Shown here: positions 1 to 13,852 of the stretch, one piece after another
How positions within the stretch are numbered: the stretch's first letter is position 1
Layout: each line of letters opens with the position of its first letter
Assembly: GCA_000469685.2 (NCBI GenBank)
Contig: LS997566.1
Coordinates: 44,627,442-44,691,441 of the forward strand
Source: Haemonchus contortus
Taxonomy: Eukaryota; Nematoda; Chromadorea; Rhabditida; Trichostrongylidae
Reading direction: 5' to 3'
Length of the DNA: 64,000 nt
Position numbers and translations under genes: made by a program
Notes under the pieces: generated by a model
What the model saw: only the letters and a program-made list of their open reading frames with translations
Told to the model about the DNA's origin: nothing
Database searches by the model: none

Positions 1-3000
1 ACAAAACTTTGGCTTTTTAGGCCTTACCAGGACATATCTCCCTGCTGATCGGTTGACCATTGAGATATCGTGAAAAACAAGCACCTGGGGCTACCAGAAT
101 AAGAATCATCGCCACTATGGTGAGGCACTTAAGAACAACTCAAAATGAGCTCGAATAAAGCAAAAGTAACAATTAAGCTTTACCAGAATGAATAGACGAA
201 TACAAAAGGACATGCCAGCGATGGCTCGTGGGGAGACCATGACTGAAGCCAGAATGTAATGGTCTGAAATCCATCAAATCTTGAAAAATGAGCTGTGAAA
301 TGAGGAGCAGGTCGCTGATCATCTTTTCGTCATCATACTGGAAGTCGATTCTTTTAAATATAACAAATACCCAATAATGAGAATTTAGAGGGTAAAACAG
401 TGTAGGAGCTGAGGAATCACCCCGTGCTTTCGTGGATTCGGTCTTATTTTGGTCGAGGATACGTCCCACCTCCCTAAAATCATTCAGTTGACACAGGGTT
501 GTCAGGGATGGTTGAATGCTGCCATCAGCACCAGCGCATCCCTAAGCTTCCCTGTATACACCAGCCGAATAGGAATTCAAAAACTTCAACGATTCCGTTA
601 GGATGTGGAAGAGAAATAATAAGTTTGTGGCTTCAGAAGCACCTTTGCCCATGGCCCCTCTTCAGATAGGCTGAGACAGTTCATCTCAGGAACTGAAGTT
701 TAGCGCGGATCAAACTCCGACCGCAACATACTATTGCCTCTAGTCGTGAAGTGAAATTAAATGGCAGGTAATTGTTAAGCAATTGTAGTATGGGACTACA
801 GTAGGAACAGTGCCAATCCACCGAAACCACATACAAGAACATGATTCAAAGAGCTATCACTTTTTGCCAATGATGGAAATTGACTGAAAGCGGATAATGG
901 AGAGCTGGAGCTTCTTGATAATCACATGAGAGAGGTAATGTGGGCAATGTTCCAAATCGAAACAAATCAATATTGATCAAGACCAAAACAGGATTGCAAT
1001 AGATGAATGGGTGCCAGTGATGATGTAGGCTGTGCGAGCAGTCATAGATATAGAGGCAGGCAGGTGTATGTGTGCGTGTGAGTTCAGAGATGATGATGCC
1101 GCAAACAGTATTATGTAAAATCGACCGGATGTGGGCATTCACACAGTTTTTCGACGCCCCCTCCTCGTCAATCAGCCACATCCTCGCTCACAATGTTTCC
1201 GTATTGGACTGCTCGCCAAACGGGTAAACGCTTCCTGAAGCAAAAGGTGATGTAGAAGGATTACTGCCCTATTCCCAGGTACAGTATCCCTTGTTTGGAA
1301 TATTGGCAAAGAATAGTACTGGTGTGAGAAAAGAAAGGATATTGACTTAGGGGCTCAACAACTCATTTCAAAGCAGGCCATGGCGGTGGGTTTTGACCAA
1401 GATACCCTCGAAAATGACTGAATGTCGCCTTCAACCTAGTACATCACAACAAAGTACCTGACAACTGGTAATTTAGGTCCACCCCTGAACAGCTAATAAC
1501 TTCTGGAGACATATCTACAACCCCACGGGCTGCATCCCTTTCGAAGCTTGTAACTGACTGTGAGTAGGGAGTGGGTGTTGGGGACTAAAGGCGCTCACGA
1601 TTTAGCCCTGGTCGGAAGTTTGCTATTTTCTTAGGGCCAAAGGGGCTCGAGACTGCTCGTGACTAACTATTATGCCATCGGAAGACGGAATATTTTTGGC
1701 ATTTATCAACGCCATTTCGGGAATGTGTCTTCCCTTTCACATTTTTCCGAGTAGTAGTTGTATTTGAGTGCGTATGTGGCCCATACAACGACGTGAGGCG
1801 GTCAGCCGATGCTAAAGTCAGTACTTTATCCTCCTAGAGCAGTCCCTAATCCGTTGAGCGACCTAAGAAGGATGGAAGATTTGATTGGTCTGAGAGAGTA
1901 TCCTTCCAGGATTTCATCCCCGGACCATGTGTGTGATAGCGTATGCCACCTGTCACCACCATTTCTCTGACTATGGTGAAATGATCTAGAACTATTGTTA
2001 TCAGAACAAAAACCATCTGTTCTGTTATGATAGCAAAACGGGGACCTGTTGTCTTCGAATTGGTATCTGCATTTTCCCAAATACCAATTAACTCCCACGT
2101 GTATGAGGAGGTTGGGTCCAATTGTTACATACATAGTTGACTTAGATGGAAGTTATCTTGCAGATTTTGGTTTGGCCTCACAGGTTATTAAACAACTGCA
2201 CCTTTTTACAAAAGAAAAACAAATATGTAATGACATTACCTTGTTTGTAGAACTGTATGGTATGCTTTGTTTACAAATCGGCTATATTTGGGAAGGGGAG
2301 AAGAATCGATGTAGCGTTCTAAACGGAAGACGCCTCACAGCTCCTATACCCTCTATGATGAATAACAGTCCGAGTTCTTCGAGTGATGCTCATTATGTAA
2401 TCCTGCTGGCCTGCGCTGGGTGAATTTGTTCAATAGAAGTTTCCCGAACTTGAAATCGAAAAGATGGCTGATTACGGTGTCATTGGATCAGTCTGGGTCG
2501 ATCTTACTTGTAGGAGGTCCTCATTGGGGTCTTCTTAACGTTCTGATGATGAAAAAGCGAAACGGTATCTAATCTGGAATGAAGTGAATGGGAATTGACT
2601 AGAAGCTTACATGGCCCTTTTCCCCTTCCCACTCTGAGGGAGCTTAGGCTGTCCATTCCCCAGTGGGTCCGTCACTGCTTACAGTGTATTCACCATACAT
2701 CGTGTTTCATTCCTGTAGCGCAACTACCAAAGACCAGTTATTCCTGACAATAATAATCGCCGATCGCATGGTCGAGTAGACATGACGTAATACATGCAGC
2801 AGGATTCATGAAATGGCGTTTTTTTAGCCGAAAATAATAGGAAGCCAGTGCCGTACTGGTAGGCCGGTCCTAAAAATTCAATGTGTACCGGTACGCCAGG
2901 TTGGTTAGCCTGTCCACGACTCTGATTGTGTCATAGATTTCAAATCAGATCAGGAATTTCCCTGAAAAGTGGGGATTATTTGTAGATCATGGGAGCAAGG

Positions 3001-6000
3001 AACTTCTTGTACAGGAACTTCTTGTGGCTGAGTGAACTAAACGCAAAATGCCTTTTGGCTATGGAACTATACAGTGATTGTTACTTCTTAAAACTTTACA
3101 TTGCCAGATACCCATCACACTGAGTTCTCCGCCGAGCTGTTAAGGCTCAAAACGAAAGGAAAGACATTTCTGTAGCTGTTAAGGGAGATGGCGCGAGATA
3201 GCTCCACGAACTTGGACCAAACACATAGGAAGAGCCATCATAGTATAGCACAGAAGTAAGTTACCGAAATAGGCAACAATACGAGTGAGGCATGATACTT
3301 ATTACTTTTCTGCTAAACGCCCCTCAATTTCCACATCGGTGGGTTCCAGAAATTTCGAAAGTTTTATGATCCCAGTACTAGAACAACCGGCCAAATTTCT
3401 ACAATGATTCTGAATGAGGAGCTGAGGAGCTGCTTGGCCAGCTTATCATGCCCACTAAGGAACTTGGTTTGGCTCCATTGTCAAAATCAGGCCTTTGCTT
3501 TGTATATGTTAATGAAAGGTCCTTCTGGTCAGGTCAGCAAACTCCCCGAAGGAGGTTAGGGCTTCATGATCCAGCCAGAATTCTCAAAAAATGGATGGTT
3601 CCCCAAAAGGGTGGTGATTACCTAGGCAAGATCACCCTGTCAGAAACTCGAGACATTTGAAATGAATGGCTTATAGGACATTGATTGAATGAGCTGATTA
3701 CCATTGCATGAATTATCGATGATCGCATGCAAATAACTATTTACAAAAGCACGAAATTTCTACAGAAGAACCGGTCGCTGAGTCAGAAGTAAAACAGCAT
3801 CGGAACGCTACAACCCCATTGTGGGTCTACGTACAAAGGACAAACAATAAGCTGCTGACTAATGAAAAATCTGATCGGAAACCTCGCTGAATTACTTCCG
3901 CTAAGCACTCAAAAGTCGCCTTAATAAGGATATGGGAGAAAATACAGCAGGACAGCATATTCCGTGAAAGCGACGAATAGCAAATGACTAATCCGTCGGA
4001 TACCGATGACTGGCAAAAGTTTGTTTGGACGCAAACCTCGCTAGATGTTTTGATTCTGAAGAAGTAGTTGTAAAGACTCTTATTTGGAGCAGAATTTCTC
4101 CCCAATTCACCAAAAATACTCTTAGAGTAATAATCGATCGAAGGCCATCTCGTGGGTGCAGATATTTTGACTTTCAGAACCTGACAATCAAGAAGGATTA
4201 AAAATCGCTGCCCTGTTGGCCAGCATCGCATCAACGCCTGAGGTACTAAACTTTTTTTGAGAAGGAATTGAAATAATCGGAGAATTTGTGACAGTATTGC
4301 AATGCCATTATCGGCTAGTTGTTTCAGAACTATTCTACTATCCAAAAATGTTCCTTTTACATTGAACTCCAAGGAATTCTGTTACATAGCGCATAGTAGC
4401 GCTCAAAAGTCCTCGGTGAAATGCTTCGATGCTCTTTCTTTCATAACTTTTTTCTTAGTAGACCAACTCGCGCAAAATTTGGATATGTTTGACCAGAGCA
4501 TATTTCATCCTACCCAACAATATTTGACTGCAAAGCTGCAATATCCACAGATAGAGCAAGGTGCTTGTTGCGGTAGCACATTTTGCTAAAACTAAAGTTG
4601 TTGACGTCTGCACTTATTCGCACCTTATGGGCGTTTTTCCCATCTATTGTGTTCGGCGTTACCGCTCGTACACTTTAGACATGACAAAAAGAAAAGAGAT
4701 TTTGGGAGGGCCATCATCTGTATTTTCAGTCGATTTTGAGTTCATGCTCTTTGGAATATCTGGAACATGATCAGATTGCAGGTTAATAATGGTAAATATT
4801 CACAATATATCCACGCTCAAAATATAGAAATTTCGCAAGATTAGATCCAGTAGGGAAGGAGTTATAACTGAAAAGTACGGCTGAAGAACCATTTCACCGA
4901 AGACTTTTGAGCGTTACGGTATTTCCACTACCAGCTACATCGCCATTAGAACGCTTGATCAACCCATGTACCTGTAGTAGATGCTGAACGTAGGGGTTTT
5001 TTCTGTACCACAAGTAAAATTCAGGTACAGGTTGACACTGTGATCAACCTTTACCTGCATCTTTAAACTAAAGGCAGTAGTTGGTAATCCAGGGATAGAA
5101 AGAAAATCCTAGGCATCAAATACCACCGTTCTGTGGAGCAATACTCAATGTTCAGCTCTGAGGCGACTCGGTTAGGGGAAAAAATCTTATAAAAACCTCA
5201 TACATGCCAACTCTCTCAGTAGTGCCAGGTATGTTTGTTTTCCACGAGCGTGGGAATTTTCAAAAAATATTCATTTTCGATAAAATTCTCCCGAGAAACA
5301 TGACATTCGCTCCATCCTTGTACATTTCGTTGAAAGAACTCCTGATTTCTCTGTGAACTACACAAATGATGCTATTTGATGAGAGAAGAATGATCGTAAA
5401 CTGCTTTTCAACAGATTTCTTGACTCAGGTTGAAAATGGAAAGCCACAAATTTGAGTTAATGACTTTTTACTGGAGATAGACATTAAGAGGTTGATCCGG
5501 AACACTCCGTAAGCCCACTAATGAGCAAATTAGTAGGGCCTAATATAGTGCCGGTTTTCAATAACAGAGACGGAGTGGAACTGCACGTTACCAAAAAGGA
5601 TTAACCTTCAGTAGTAAGAATAGAGCATGTCACGATCTTCTCATAAAAATTGTGAAGAAATACCCTGGGAACAAGCGAGGACTACAAATGGTCACGCTTT
5701 TTCTGCGTACAAGCGCTGTGACTGGTTGAATCTGGTTGTCAAACGAGTCGTTACAAAGAGGGAAAGATTTTGTCAACTAAAAAAGCTAAGCGGATTGTCA
5801 ATGCTGATGAATAGGAACCAACTGCCCCTCGTCGAGCACCGAACGAACGAGTCTCGTCGACCTCCTCATCACTGACTGGTTTTGTGGTCAGCGAGGCATA
5901 GCATCGGATGTAATACATTCGAAGCTCCCGACTGATGGATTACGGTCGTCAAAACCTCGATGCCTTCACTATTCGCTGCTTTGCTAACACAGTTTTACAG

Positions 6001-7616
6001 CAGTTATCGAGAGGGAAGATCAGTGAAAAGCTTCCTGTCCTAGCGGCAATATATGAAGATCCTCTCATAAAGAATGCCACCTTCCCACTACCCTTCGGAA
6101 CTTTCCAACACCGAATCGCCGGAATCGTCCTTCAAAAGGCAATAATCTATGGTAATGAATCCAACTACAAATAAAGGAATATAAAATTCAGGACCACTGC
6201 AGAAGAACGATAGAATGACCGGTAATCCTAAGGAAGAGTTGAAAATCTAAAAGGAAAGGAAACGAAGTGAGCCTTGTCTGTGAACTTGTTCCTAGACAAG
6301 GACTCATCTCCCAGACAAGGATTGAAAACAGGTAAAAGGTGTAAGTAATTTACAGGACCGATCTGGATATTTACAGCCTGTTTGAACTACTTTGAGGTAT
6401 AAAAATCCGCTCCATGGCGATGAACCACAAGTGTCCTTGTTGTGGAGCTTGGCGAGGGTGACAAGGCTGAATCCGACCAAGAATCTACAATTATATCTGA
6501 AACATCGATGCCCATTGCAGGATTCTCTGAAAGTGATTTCCATCCGAGTATGGGATGGGAGCTTCCGGGATTTAATCTGGGAGATTGCAAAGTTGGAAAG
6601 CCGAACCACAATCAGCGTTAAAAAATACCCAATACGATCGTATTTAATATCACAAATGACCACTTATACCGAGGATCATTTCCTAGTAGATCATAATCAG
6701 TCGATTTCCTGACCTAATGACGCATTGCTAAGCCATTCACCGTGGTGAAACGAGTGAAGCTGCGAGGAGTTTCTTCTTGTATTCATTTAGTTTACTGCAA
6801 TGAAAACATTCACCACGTACTGTTAATTTCACCTAATAAATGTTCGACGTTGTGCTCGATGTTCCTAGCTACAGGTCGACACCTTCGATGGTAATCTGTT
6901 GGTAGAGCAGCTCGTTTGCTCAAAACAGGAGTGCCAGAATCATATCTGTCAAGATTAAGCCGACAATACGACATTGAAGCATGGCCGCTCGCTCGATCAG
7001 TAGGGAGGACCATTACTATCCGAACGAAGCCTCAGCCCATCGACGAACAAAATGATGAACAACACGATCATTTTCGGCATCTCAATGTATTAGGTGAAGT
7101 TTTCTTCAAATTGTTACTTTTGTAGCTCATAAGAGTGCTACATAAATGTTTTGGATAAAAGAATGTTGAGGGGGATGAGAAATCTTCCACTAGATTTTTA
7201 TGAACATGTCACATAAGCCTAATAAATAAATAAGTCAATAATGTAACAAACGAACGGTCAGCAAATCGCCAAAAGGAAAATAAAATTCACAGAACTCTGC
7301 AGGGAATGTGGACACGTGAAAATAAGTATGGGGTTGGACTATCGTTAGAATTACGTATATAAAATACAAAATAGTTACAAACAGAAGGCCAGCAACACTC
7401 TTATGCATTATCAACGAAACATTCGAATGGACAAAAGTGAAGGCGATTGGGCAGATAATCATACGATAAAAATAAATCAACATTCTCATTATTCACTGTA
7501 TTACGCTGATGTTACTTGTAAAAAATGTTACTAACAAAAAAAAATCTTCAGAGCGAAACGAAAGTCACTAGAACTGTAGAAAGCTCACCGATTCAAAAAT
7601 TTTCTAAAATCCGTCA
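1..7616. other. Region with no recognised gene
   Basis: I read both strands and found no exon set with recognisable protein motifs. Open frames of up to 181 codons occur (for example 3827-4372 minus, 6392-6712 plus) but none shows a family signature, and several overlap open frames on the other strand. Structures visible are a fragment of the tRNA-derived SINE family on the minus strand near 1885-1965, an inverted repeat with 23-base arms (4401-4423 and 4890-4912, one mismatch), and a short hairpin at 5031-5066. Single small exons of an unrecognised gene cannot be excluded. Confidence 0.5.
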
Positions 7617-10008
7617 CTATTCTAGTGAAGTCAGCATCAGCAACTGCTTCAGCACCTTTGTTTGACTTGTTTCCCGAATTTCTCCGGCCAGAAACATCTC
7701 ATCTACGACTGAATACACCTAAAACTTCAATTATTGGTTGTTATGTAGCTTGGTAGTTTATTTTACTTACTTGTTTGCTGTTGTTCCACATGCCTAATGG
7801 CATGTCCGTTAATAAATAATTAAATTATTTTCTTAACGAACACTACTCGAATACTGACTTGAAACTATGCGTGAAAAGACATGGTGATAAACATTGTGAG
7901 CTATCTAAAAACAGTTACGCGTCTCCAAAAATAAAGTTAGCAAGTTGAATGGCCCTTTCAGACGAGAACCTCAAATGGCCCTTTTTTACGAGTTACAGTT
8001 TCACTTCTACGAACGCAACCGATTCGTAAATAAATCAAAACGGGCAATTAAAGGAAACCGAAATTGAAATTGGACGTTTTGTACGCTAATGTGCTGCACT
8101 CCTGAGATTCGTTTCCACGAACATCACAAAAATGCGAGCAGTCCGCTTAAAAGCTTTAGTACACAATCAAAGAGTTTAACATTGAAAATCATACTGTACC
8201 TCTTAGAAACAACACTAACTCGCTTTCAATGAAACTCATGAAAAATTCATTAGCCTGTTCTCAAACATAGAACTATCAAGCGGTTTACACCGACACTTGT
8301 TCAAACCCCTTCAACTATGCAGATCGCCATGGCTGGCTTTCTTAAGTTAATAGGAAAGTTGAAAAGAGTGGAACTCAGAAAAAATACTGACCTTGTAAAA
8401 ATTGAATACAAGATCCAATTCGCAGACGTTATGGAAATACTCATTCAAAACCTGAAATTCAATATTAGAAGGTATCCAGTAAACGAGGCACAAAAAAAAG
8501 AGGTCCACCCAAAATAGAAAAGCAGGAATAAGCATAAGAGTGAGCGAGAACTCGTTTTCCATTTGGTAGCTGGTTGTTTTAACCATTATTCAACTACTTT
8601 TGATTGTATTTCTCAGATAGTCAATTGAAAGGGGAAGACTGGCCAACTGAGAAACAAAATAATGTCTGAAAAATAAATTCTTTAACTCACCTCTACAAAG
8701 TTATGAATTGCTTCTAAATAATACAAATTATTGTCCATGATATCGACGCAAATACAGAAGTACAATCCAGCATAACGCCGATAAACGATTTTGAAGTTTC
8801 GGAACTGAAACAGTTCCAGTTAAATTTTGCTGAAGAGACAGCACATATCTTGACACACTCGAAGTAGCAAAAGAAAAATGATTGACTGTCTAAAAACCTT
8901 ACTGTATTAAACGCTTGCAATGAATTTTATCATTCTTAGAAACATTCCTCAAGATCCAGCTGACGTAATGTAAAAATCAAATTACGCCCGCATATCAAAA
9001 ATGACAGCATGAAGTTTATAGATTACAACAGCTGTAGCGTGCTGCCCGACGTGAATTTTTCCAATCTGGATGGAAGTCAGAATCAAATTATTTCTATTTC
9101 TTAACTATACTTTTTATACAATTAACCCATACGGAATTTTTCGCGAGTCTAAGGTACCCTTAGATGATATTTATATAGGTTAGTTAGAACTATATTAAAG
9201 CTGTAATTAGGACTGCTCCTCCACGTAGTTTATCTCAATCGAAGACCAAAATAGGAAGAACCAAGAACCTGCAATTTTACTCAATGTGCTTTCAGTAGAT
9301 TCAGTCCACGTGAAGGGTTCATAAAGAATGTAAGTAACTATTACAGTTTCACTATGACTCCTTTATACAAAATCCTTGATCCGTCATCTCTATTGAATTC
9401 GTAACGCTTCGGGTGCGATAAATAAGGATAATAACGATAGAACAGACCTCTACAAAGTTCGTGTGTTTAGCATCTCGGACAGTAACGCAAGCATGCACTT
9501 CTTCGATCAGTTTCTGAAAATTTCTATAGTTTTATCCATTTCGAGAAACTCCTAATTTTCAAGAAGCTTTCAGAAAAATGGTCACCAGTGTGACCTAAAA
9601 CGCCTGAAACATTTCAAAAATTGAGTTTATACCTTGTTCCCACGCTTGTAAAGCAAGATAGTCAACTTACGGGACCAACTACAATAGCAGAGTTAAACAC
9701 AAATACACAAACACACAGAATGAAACAATAACGCACAAATTCCTCATCATGGTTATTATTAAACCTTCAAAGTTCATATTTATACAGCACTCGGTAAGCA
9801 AAGGATGCGCACATAATATAAGAGGACTGACTTCGAAATTACTAAAGACCTCATACAACAAATCAGTAACAAACAAATTAGTGCAACATGAATAGAAAGA
9901 AAGGAATAGTCCACGGCCTACCTGCTTTTCGTCATCATCGAAATGCATGTACCATTTTGCGAGTCGAGTTTTCCCTGCCCGATTTTGAATAAGAATAAAT
10001 CGAATCAT
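7617..10008 (-). CDS. aps-2: AP-2 complex sigma subunit (clathrin adaptor small chain), five exons
   Basis: Small (sigma) subunit of the AP-2 adaptor, which with the alpha, beta and mu chains links clathrin to cargo and PIP2 at the plasma membrane during endocytosis. Minus-strand exons: 9922-10008 (29 codons), 9448-9513 (22), 8691-8804 (38), 8392-8451 (20), 7617-7718 (33 plus TAG). All introns are GT-AG and all exons are phase 0. The product is exactly 142 aa, the usual length of the family. Exon 1 reads [20 protein letters not shown] and continues with HFDDDEKQ; later exons give [60 protein letters not shown] and a C-terminus ending [10 protein letters not shown], the hallmark stretches of this highly conserved protein. 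The start ATG lies seven bases after a TTTCTAG acceptor-like site. No defects are visible. Assignment to AP-2 rather than AP-1 sigma rests on the whole sequence pattern and is considered very safe. Confidence 0.97.
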
Positions 10009-10030
10009 CCCAAGTCTAGAAATAAATAGA
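10009..10030 (-). promoter_or_regulatory. Probable spliced-leader trans-splice acceptor of aps-2
   Basis: Read on the minus strand, a T-rich TTTATTTCTAG acceptor ends at 10016, and the ATG of aps-2 starts seven bases further on at 10008. No upstream in-frame coding exon was found, so in a nematode this is best read as a spliced-leader acceptor. Inferred from the site and its position only. Confidence 0.55.
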
Positions 10031-11524
10031 CTACACAGAATCACAATGAAAAAACGGAACAAAAGGTATAACGAACACGTAGCAATGTCTCCATCCATCA
10101 ACTTCAACATGATTAATTGAGTACAATTAATCAAAACGCTTCAAAACAACGAGTATCATGAAAAGAAGTGAAATAAGGCTGAAATATCGATCAATCGATC
10201 CTAGGGTAAATTGAAAAGCAGGAGAAAATCATAGCTTTCAAAAAATTGACTCTAAACGTCGCAGTATTGATTGCCAATAAGTTGTTGGCGACTCGCCAAA
10301 CACCATCGATATAGCGAGACCTGCGCCAAACCAACCTTTACTCACCTTTAATTAATTATTTCAAAAAAAAGTCCGCAACTTGTAAAAAGAATAGGAAACT
10401 GGTTAATTGCGTTTTACCTATTTCAACCCCACGGATTTCTGATTTGTTCTCATACGAAGTGGGAGGGTTTCCGTGTAAACCACAACACTCACAAAAAAAA
10501 AGGCGTCAGAAAAGATTCATTCCCTTCTATGACCATTTTCGTGAACGGAACCGACAGATGTGATCGATTATCGATCGTAGACCATCGATTATACGGTTCT
10601 AAACACCAACCGTAACTATTATTATGATTAGTTCATGCAACTTTGACAGCCACCCCCCCCCCCCCCCACCTTTTTCTCCTTCCATTTCTCCACCAAACCT
10701 TGTCTTACTACTACTATAAATGATTACTTAAACTCAGAGATAGCAAAATTATCCCTGGGAACGTTCTGTGTCAACTGGGGCATCGTCGTGGGGTAACACC
10801 GTCGGTCGATCGATGTGCTTTCGCCCGTCCGCCCGCCCAGCTGTCTTGCGTTCTTACGTTGGGCGTGACTCCCCATTGCATTTTCGCTCACGTCCATGTA
10901 TTGATTTGCATTTTCCGTTGAAGTACTCTCTACTAGTAAATTACTTCTACCCACTTACCTGGGTAGATCTTATGGTTCGTCCTGTGTTTGAACTGGCCTT
11001 CTATGGTCATCCCTTCAATTCGCTTCTGTTTTATTTTCTCGCTGCTCCACCATTTTTTCGTCTTTTTTCTTCTGCGGCTCTCCGAATTTCATCATTTTTT
11101 CCTTTTTTTTGTGCGAATAGGATGTTTTCGTGAACGGTATGTCTTCCATTGACTGCTAAAACCCGCTAAGTGACAGCTTGCCTCTTTTTCGTACTATATT
11201 GTTTTACGAAACCTGAGGAGAGTTTCTCTTACATTGGTTGCTCTGAACATAAAACGGAATGAAATGGTTCTTACTTGCATTGTACCATACTTACTCTTCA
11301 GTAAAATGCGATCAATCGAGTTACAACCTCATATCATTCCTGAGTTACCACCAAGAATGGGGCAAAAGAGCCTTACCTTCCGTTCCAGAGTAATTTAAGA
11401 GTTAACATACTGGCAATTAGAAATGGTGTTTAGCCCATAAGAGAAGGTAATGTTACAGTAATCAAGGGTGGTAGTCATCTTTGGCGAGTTGGTTCAACTG
11501 TGTATTCGAGACGCTGGTACTTAG
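10031..11524. other. Intergenic, no gene recognised; poly-C tract
   Basis: No coding signature was recognised on either strand. A pure C run sits near 10652-10667. Open frames at 10724-10954 (minus) and 10768-11133 (plus) overlap each other and lack recognisable motifs. Confidence 0.45.
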
Positions 11525-12096
11525 AGGCACAGTTCACGATAATTTTGGGTAGTCCAGATTATTATGAAAAATGGTCGACAGGATCGAGTATAGTGTGATG
11601 AAGGTGGAGAAATCGGGTGAATCGGTGTTTCCAAAGTGAAAAAGTCTTCGAAAAACCGTTAAACAGGGGGCTGGACGAGAATGAGACCAGGGAAATGAAG
11701 AAGAGTGGAGCGTTTGACGAGCTATACAATGTGTCTCTCTGCGTACGCGTGGGTCCTGGTGCGAACAAAAGTCAATGGTAAGCGAAAATTCATTCACTTA
11801 TAAGCATAAGTAAACAAAAAACCCTAGTAACAGCAGAAGTAGCTCACCTTTTTCAGCCTCTTGGGGTAGGAACTCGAATAAGGGATCGCGGCAGCAAGAA
11901 AAATAGGAGAGGAAAAAAGAGTGGGGGAAAAACATCGCCTCATCACTCGGCTACAGCTGATTGTGGGTGGATCCTAGAACGAAAATCTGCAATCTGTGTT
12001 GTCTCGACACTCGTCTCTGAGGTCTGACGTGACATCGACCGAGAGGCGGGAAGGCCATTGACGTCTCCGCCCATTGAATTATCGTGAACTGTGCCT
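11525..12096. mobile_element. MITE, TTAA-type family, copy 1
   Basis: The ends read AGGCACAGTTCACGATAATT on the left and the reverse complement on the right (ATTATCGTGAACTGTGCCT). Flanks are TTAG and CTGA, decayed relatives of the TTAA flank seen at 16555-16558. No transposase is encoded. At least five further copies occur in this window (16559, 36406, 48610, 59537, 62856). The TTAA target preference suggests mobilisation by a piggyBac-like transposase, which is inference. Confidence 0.75.
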
Positions 12097-12754
12097 CTGA
12101 AGTGACCAAGACCGGAACGGCTGTCCTTTGTCCGAAAGGTCTATCCGGTGGCTGTGTCGTTTTCTCTTCACAGCGCCGAGGACCTTTTTTGTGGAATTTT
12201 CGGAGATGGACGAAAATTGTCGTAATGTCCGTTTTAGGGGACACATTTGAACAGGGTCCGAAAACTTCTTAGTGCACTCATTACACGACCACGCCTTACT
12301 CTCAAACTTCTGCCAGATGCTGCCACCTGTAGTGTCTAATGAATGTTGTCCAGTGGCGAAGTGGGGGTTTGGGTGAGGGGGAGGGGGTGTGTAAGGGCTC
12401 CTTCGAGCAAAGCAGCGATGTGCCCGTTCCTCTTGCCTATGCAAGTCATGGTGCAAAGTCTCTGCAAAGTTGGTTTTGGTAGAGACGGAGAGGAAATGCA
12501 TTTAGATTTAGATTTGCATGCGCATAAGCACATGGAGGTAGCAAGTACCAAATAATGGACTGCGTTAGAACAAACTAAACAACAAACATGAGAATTTCAC
12601 AAACATGGAAATTCCAAAGCGAACAAAGAATGAATTAGTAGTTTAATAATAAAAATAAAAGAAACTGCATATTAGGTGACCAACCTTCCAAAAAGATGTC
12701 GCCCAACCAAGTGCGTAGAAAGAATAGTTATACGAATACATTGTAAGTGAGACC
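12097..12754. other. Intergenic, no gene recognised; includes 3' tail of adjacent LINE
   Basis: Nothing coding was recognised. The stretch nearest 12754, read on the minus strand, should be the 3' untranslated tail of the reverse transcriptase element that follows; its exact end could not be fixed. Confidence 0.4.
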
Positions 12755-13852
12755 TCAAGCGTAGTACTTGTTCAGGTTCCTCTTCAGTTGAGCAGTGGTG
12801 TTTGCCAAGGGATACTTTTTACAAAATCTAGAGAACGCTGAGAAGGCCCGAAGTGTGAAGAACTTATTTCTAATGGGGGACCTGGCCTTGGGGAGCGAAG
12901 GTTTAAGTCGGCCCCCTCTTGTTGTTGACGGGAGTAAGGTGAAGAAAGTTCGCGTATCCAATGACAATCTGCCTGTAATAATTTTAAATGCTGTCACGAG
13001 ATCAAATTTTTTCCTTCTACATTGCAGCGACTCCAAGCCGAGCATTTTGTTCCTTACAATCCCTCTGGGTATAGCGTTATAGTTGAAACCTAGAGCGCGA
13101 ATTAATATCTTTCTAGTAAAACTATTTTGGATGGTCTCCAATCTCGAGATAGCCTTTTTATTATGCGGATAGAAAATAACAGTGCCATACTCTAGCATAG
13201 GGCGGATAAAGGCCTTATACGCCCTTATTAGAAGGCATGGGTCCTTGGTATAAAGACTCCTTAGCAATTGAAAGAGCCTGGCCTCAGCTTTATTTGATAT
13301 ATATTTGCAGTGGGATTCAAAGCTAAGTTTGCCATCGACTATAAAACCCAAATCTCTAACTTCATTAACTTTCCTGAGCTCGACGTCACCAATGCGATAG
13401 CTGCAGCCGACCTGATCTTTCCCTATATGAAGAACAACGGTTTTCTCAGGCGCCAGGGGTAGCTCCCATGTCTTGGACCAACTCAAGATAGCATCAATGG
13501 CGTTTTGAATCAAAGCAGACTCCGTCACTGAACTTAATGCCCTGTAAATTTTGACATCGTCCGCAAACATTTTACATTTAACACCTATTTCCTCCACCAA
13601 ATGCGGGAGGTCGTAGGTATAAATGGAAAATAGCACAGGCGATAAGACGCTACCCTGCGGAACCCCGCTCGGAGCTGACCTGATAGTGGAAAAAGTGTTT
13701 CTGACCCTGACTTGAAACGAGCGGCATAATAGAAAGGACTCCACCCATGAGACAATCCTTGGATGTAAACCGATATGATTCAACTTAAGTAAGAGTTTGG
13801 TGTGATTTACCCTGTCAAAGGCTTTAGCATAATCGAGATAAATCACATCCAC
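12755..13852 (-). CDS. Non-LTR retrotransposon reverse transcriptase (CR1/Jockey-like), 5'-truncated
   Basis: A 365-codon uninterrupted open frame holding most of a LINE reverse transcriptase. Visible blocks in order: DVIYLDYAKAFDRVNH (fingers/palm start, first catalytic Asp), SGVPQGSVLSPVLFSIY (the PQG block), MFADDVKIYRA (the F-A-D-D catalytic box), KTVVLHIGK, VRDLGFIVDGKLSFESH (thumb), then a C-terminal helical segment with the phrase RPMLEYGTVIFYP, seen in CR1/Jockey-group elements. No endonuclease domain and no reverse-transcriptase blocks upstream are present: the frame hits a stop just above 13852 and the homology ends there, as in a 5'-truncated insertion. The catalytic residues look intact, so the copy is recent or little decayed, but it cannot be autonomous as it stands. 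It sits among other repeats and outside the assembled host genes. Confidence 0.9.
   Translation of the reverse strand: MDVIYLDYAKAFDRVNHTKLLLKLNHIGLHPRIVSWVESFLLCRSFQVRVRNTFSTIRSAPSGVPQGSVLSPVLFSIYTYDLPHLVEEIGVKCKMFADDVKIYRALSSVTESALIQNAIDAILSWSKTWELPLAPEKTVVLHIGKDQVGCSYRIGDVELRKVNEVRDLGFIVDGKLSFESHCKYISNKAEARLFQLLRSLYTKDPCLLIRAYKAFIRPMLEYGTVIFYPHNKKAISRLETIQNSFTRKILIRALGFNYNAIPRGIVRNKMLGLESLQCRRKKFDLVTAFKIITGRLSLDTRTFFTLLPSTTRGGRLKPSLPKARSPIRNKFFTLRAFSAFSRFCKKYPLANTTAQLKRNLNKYYA

Noticed and set aside
3827..4372. A 181-codon uninterrupted minus-strand frame
   Set aside because: No recognisable motif, no paired exons, part of it overlaps a plus-strand frame, and composition is like the surrounding DNA. 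It could still be real but I cannot support it.
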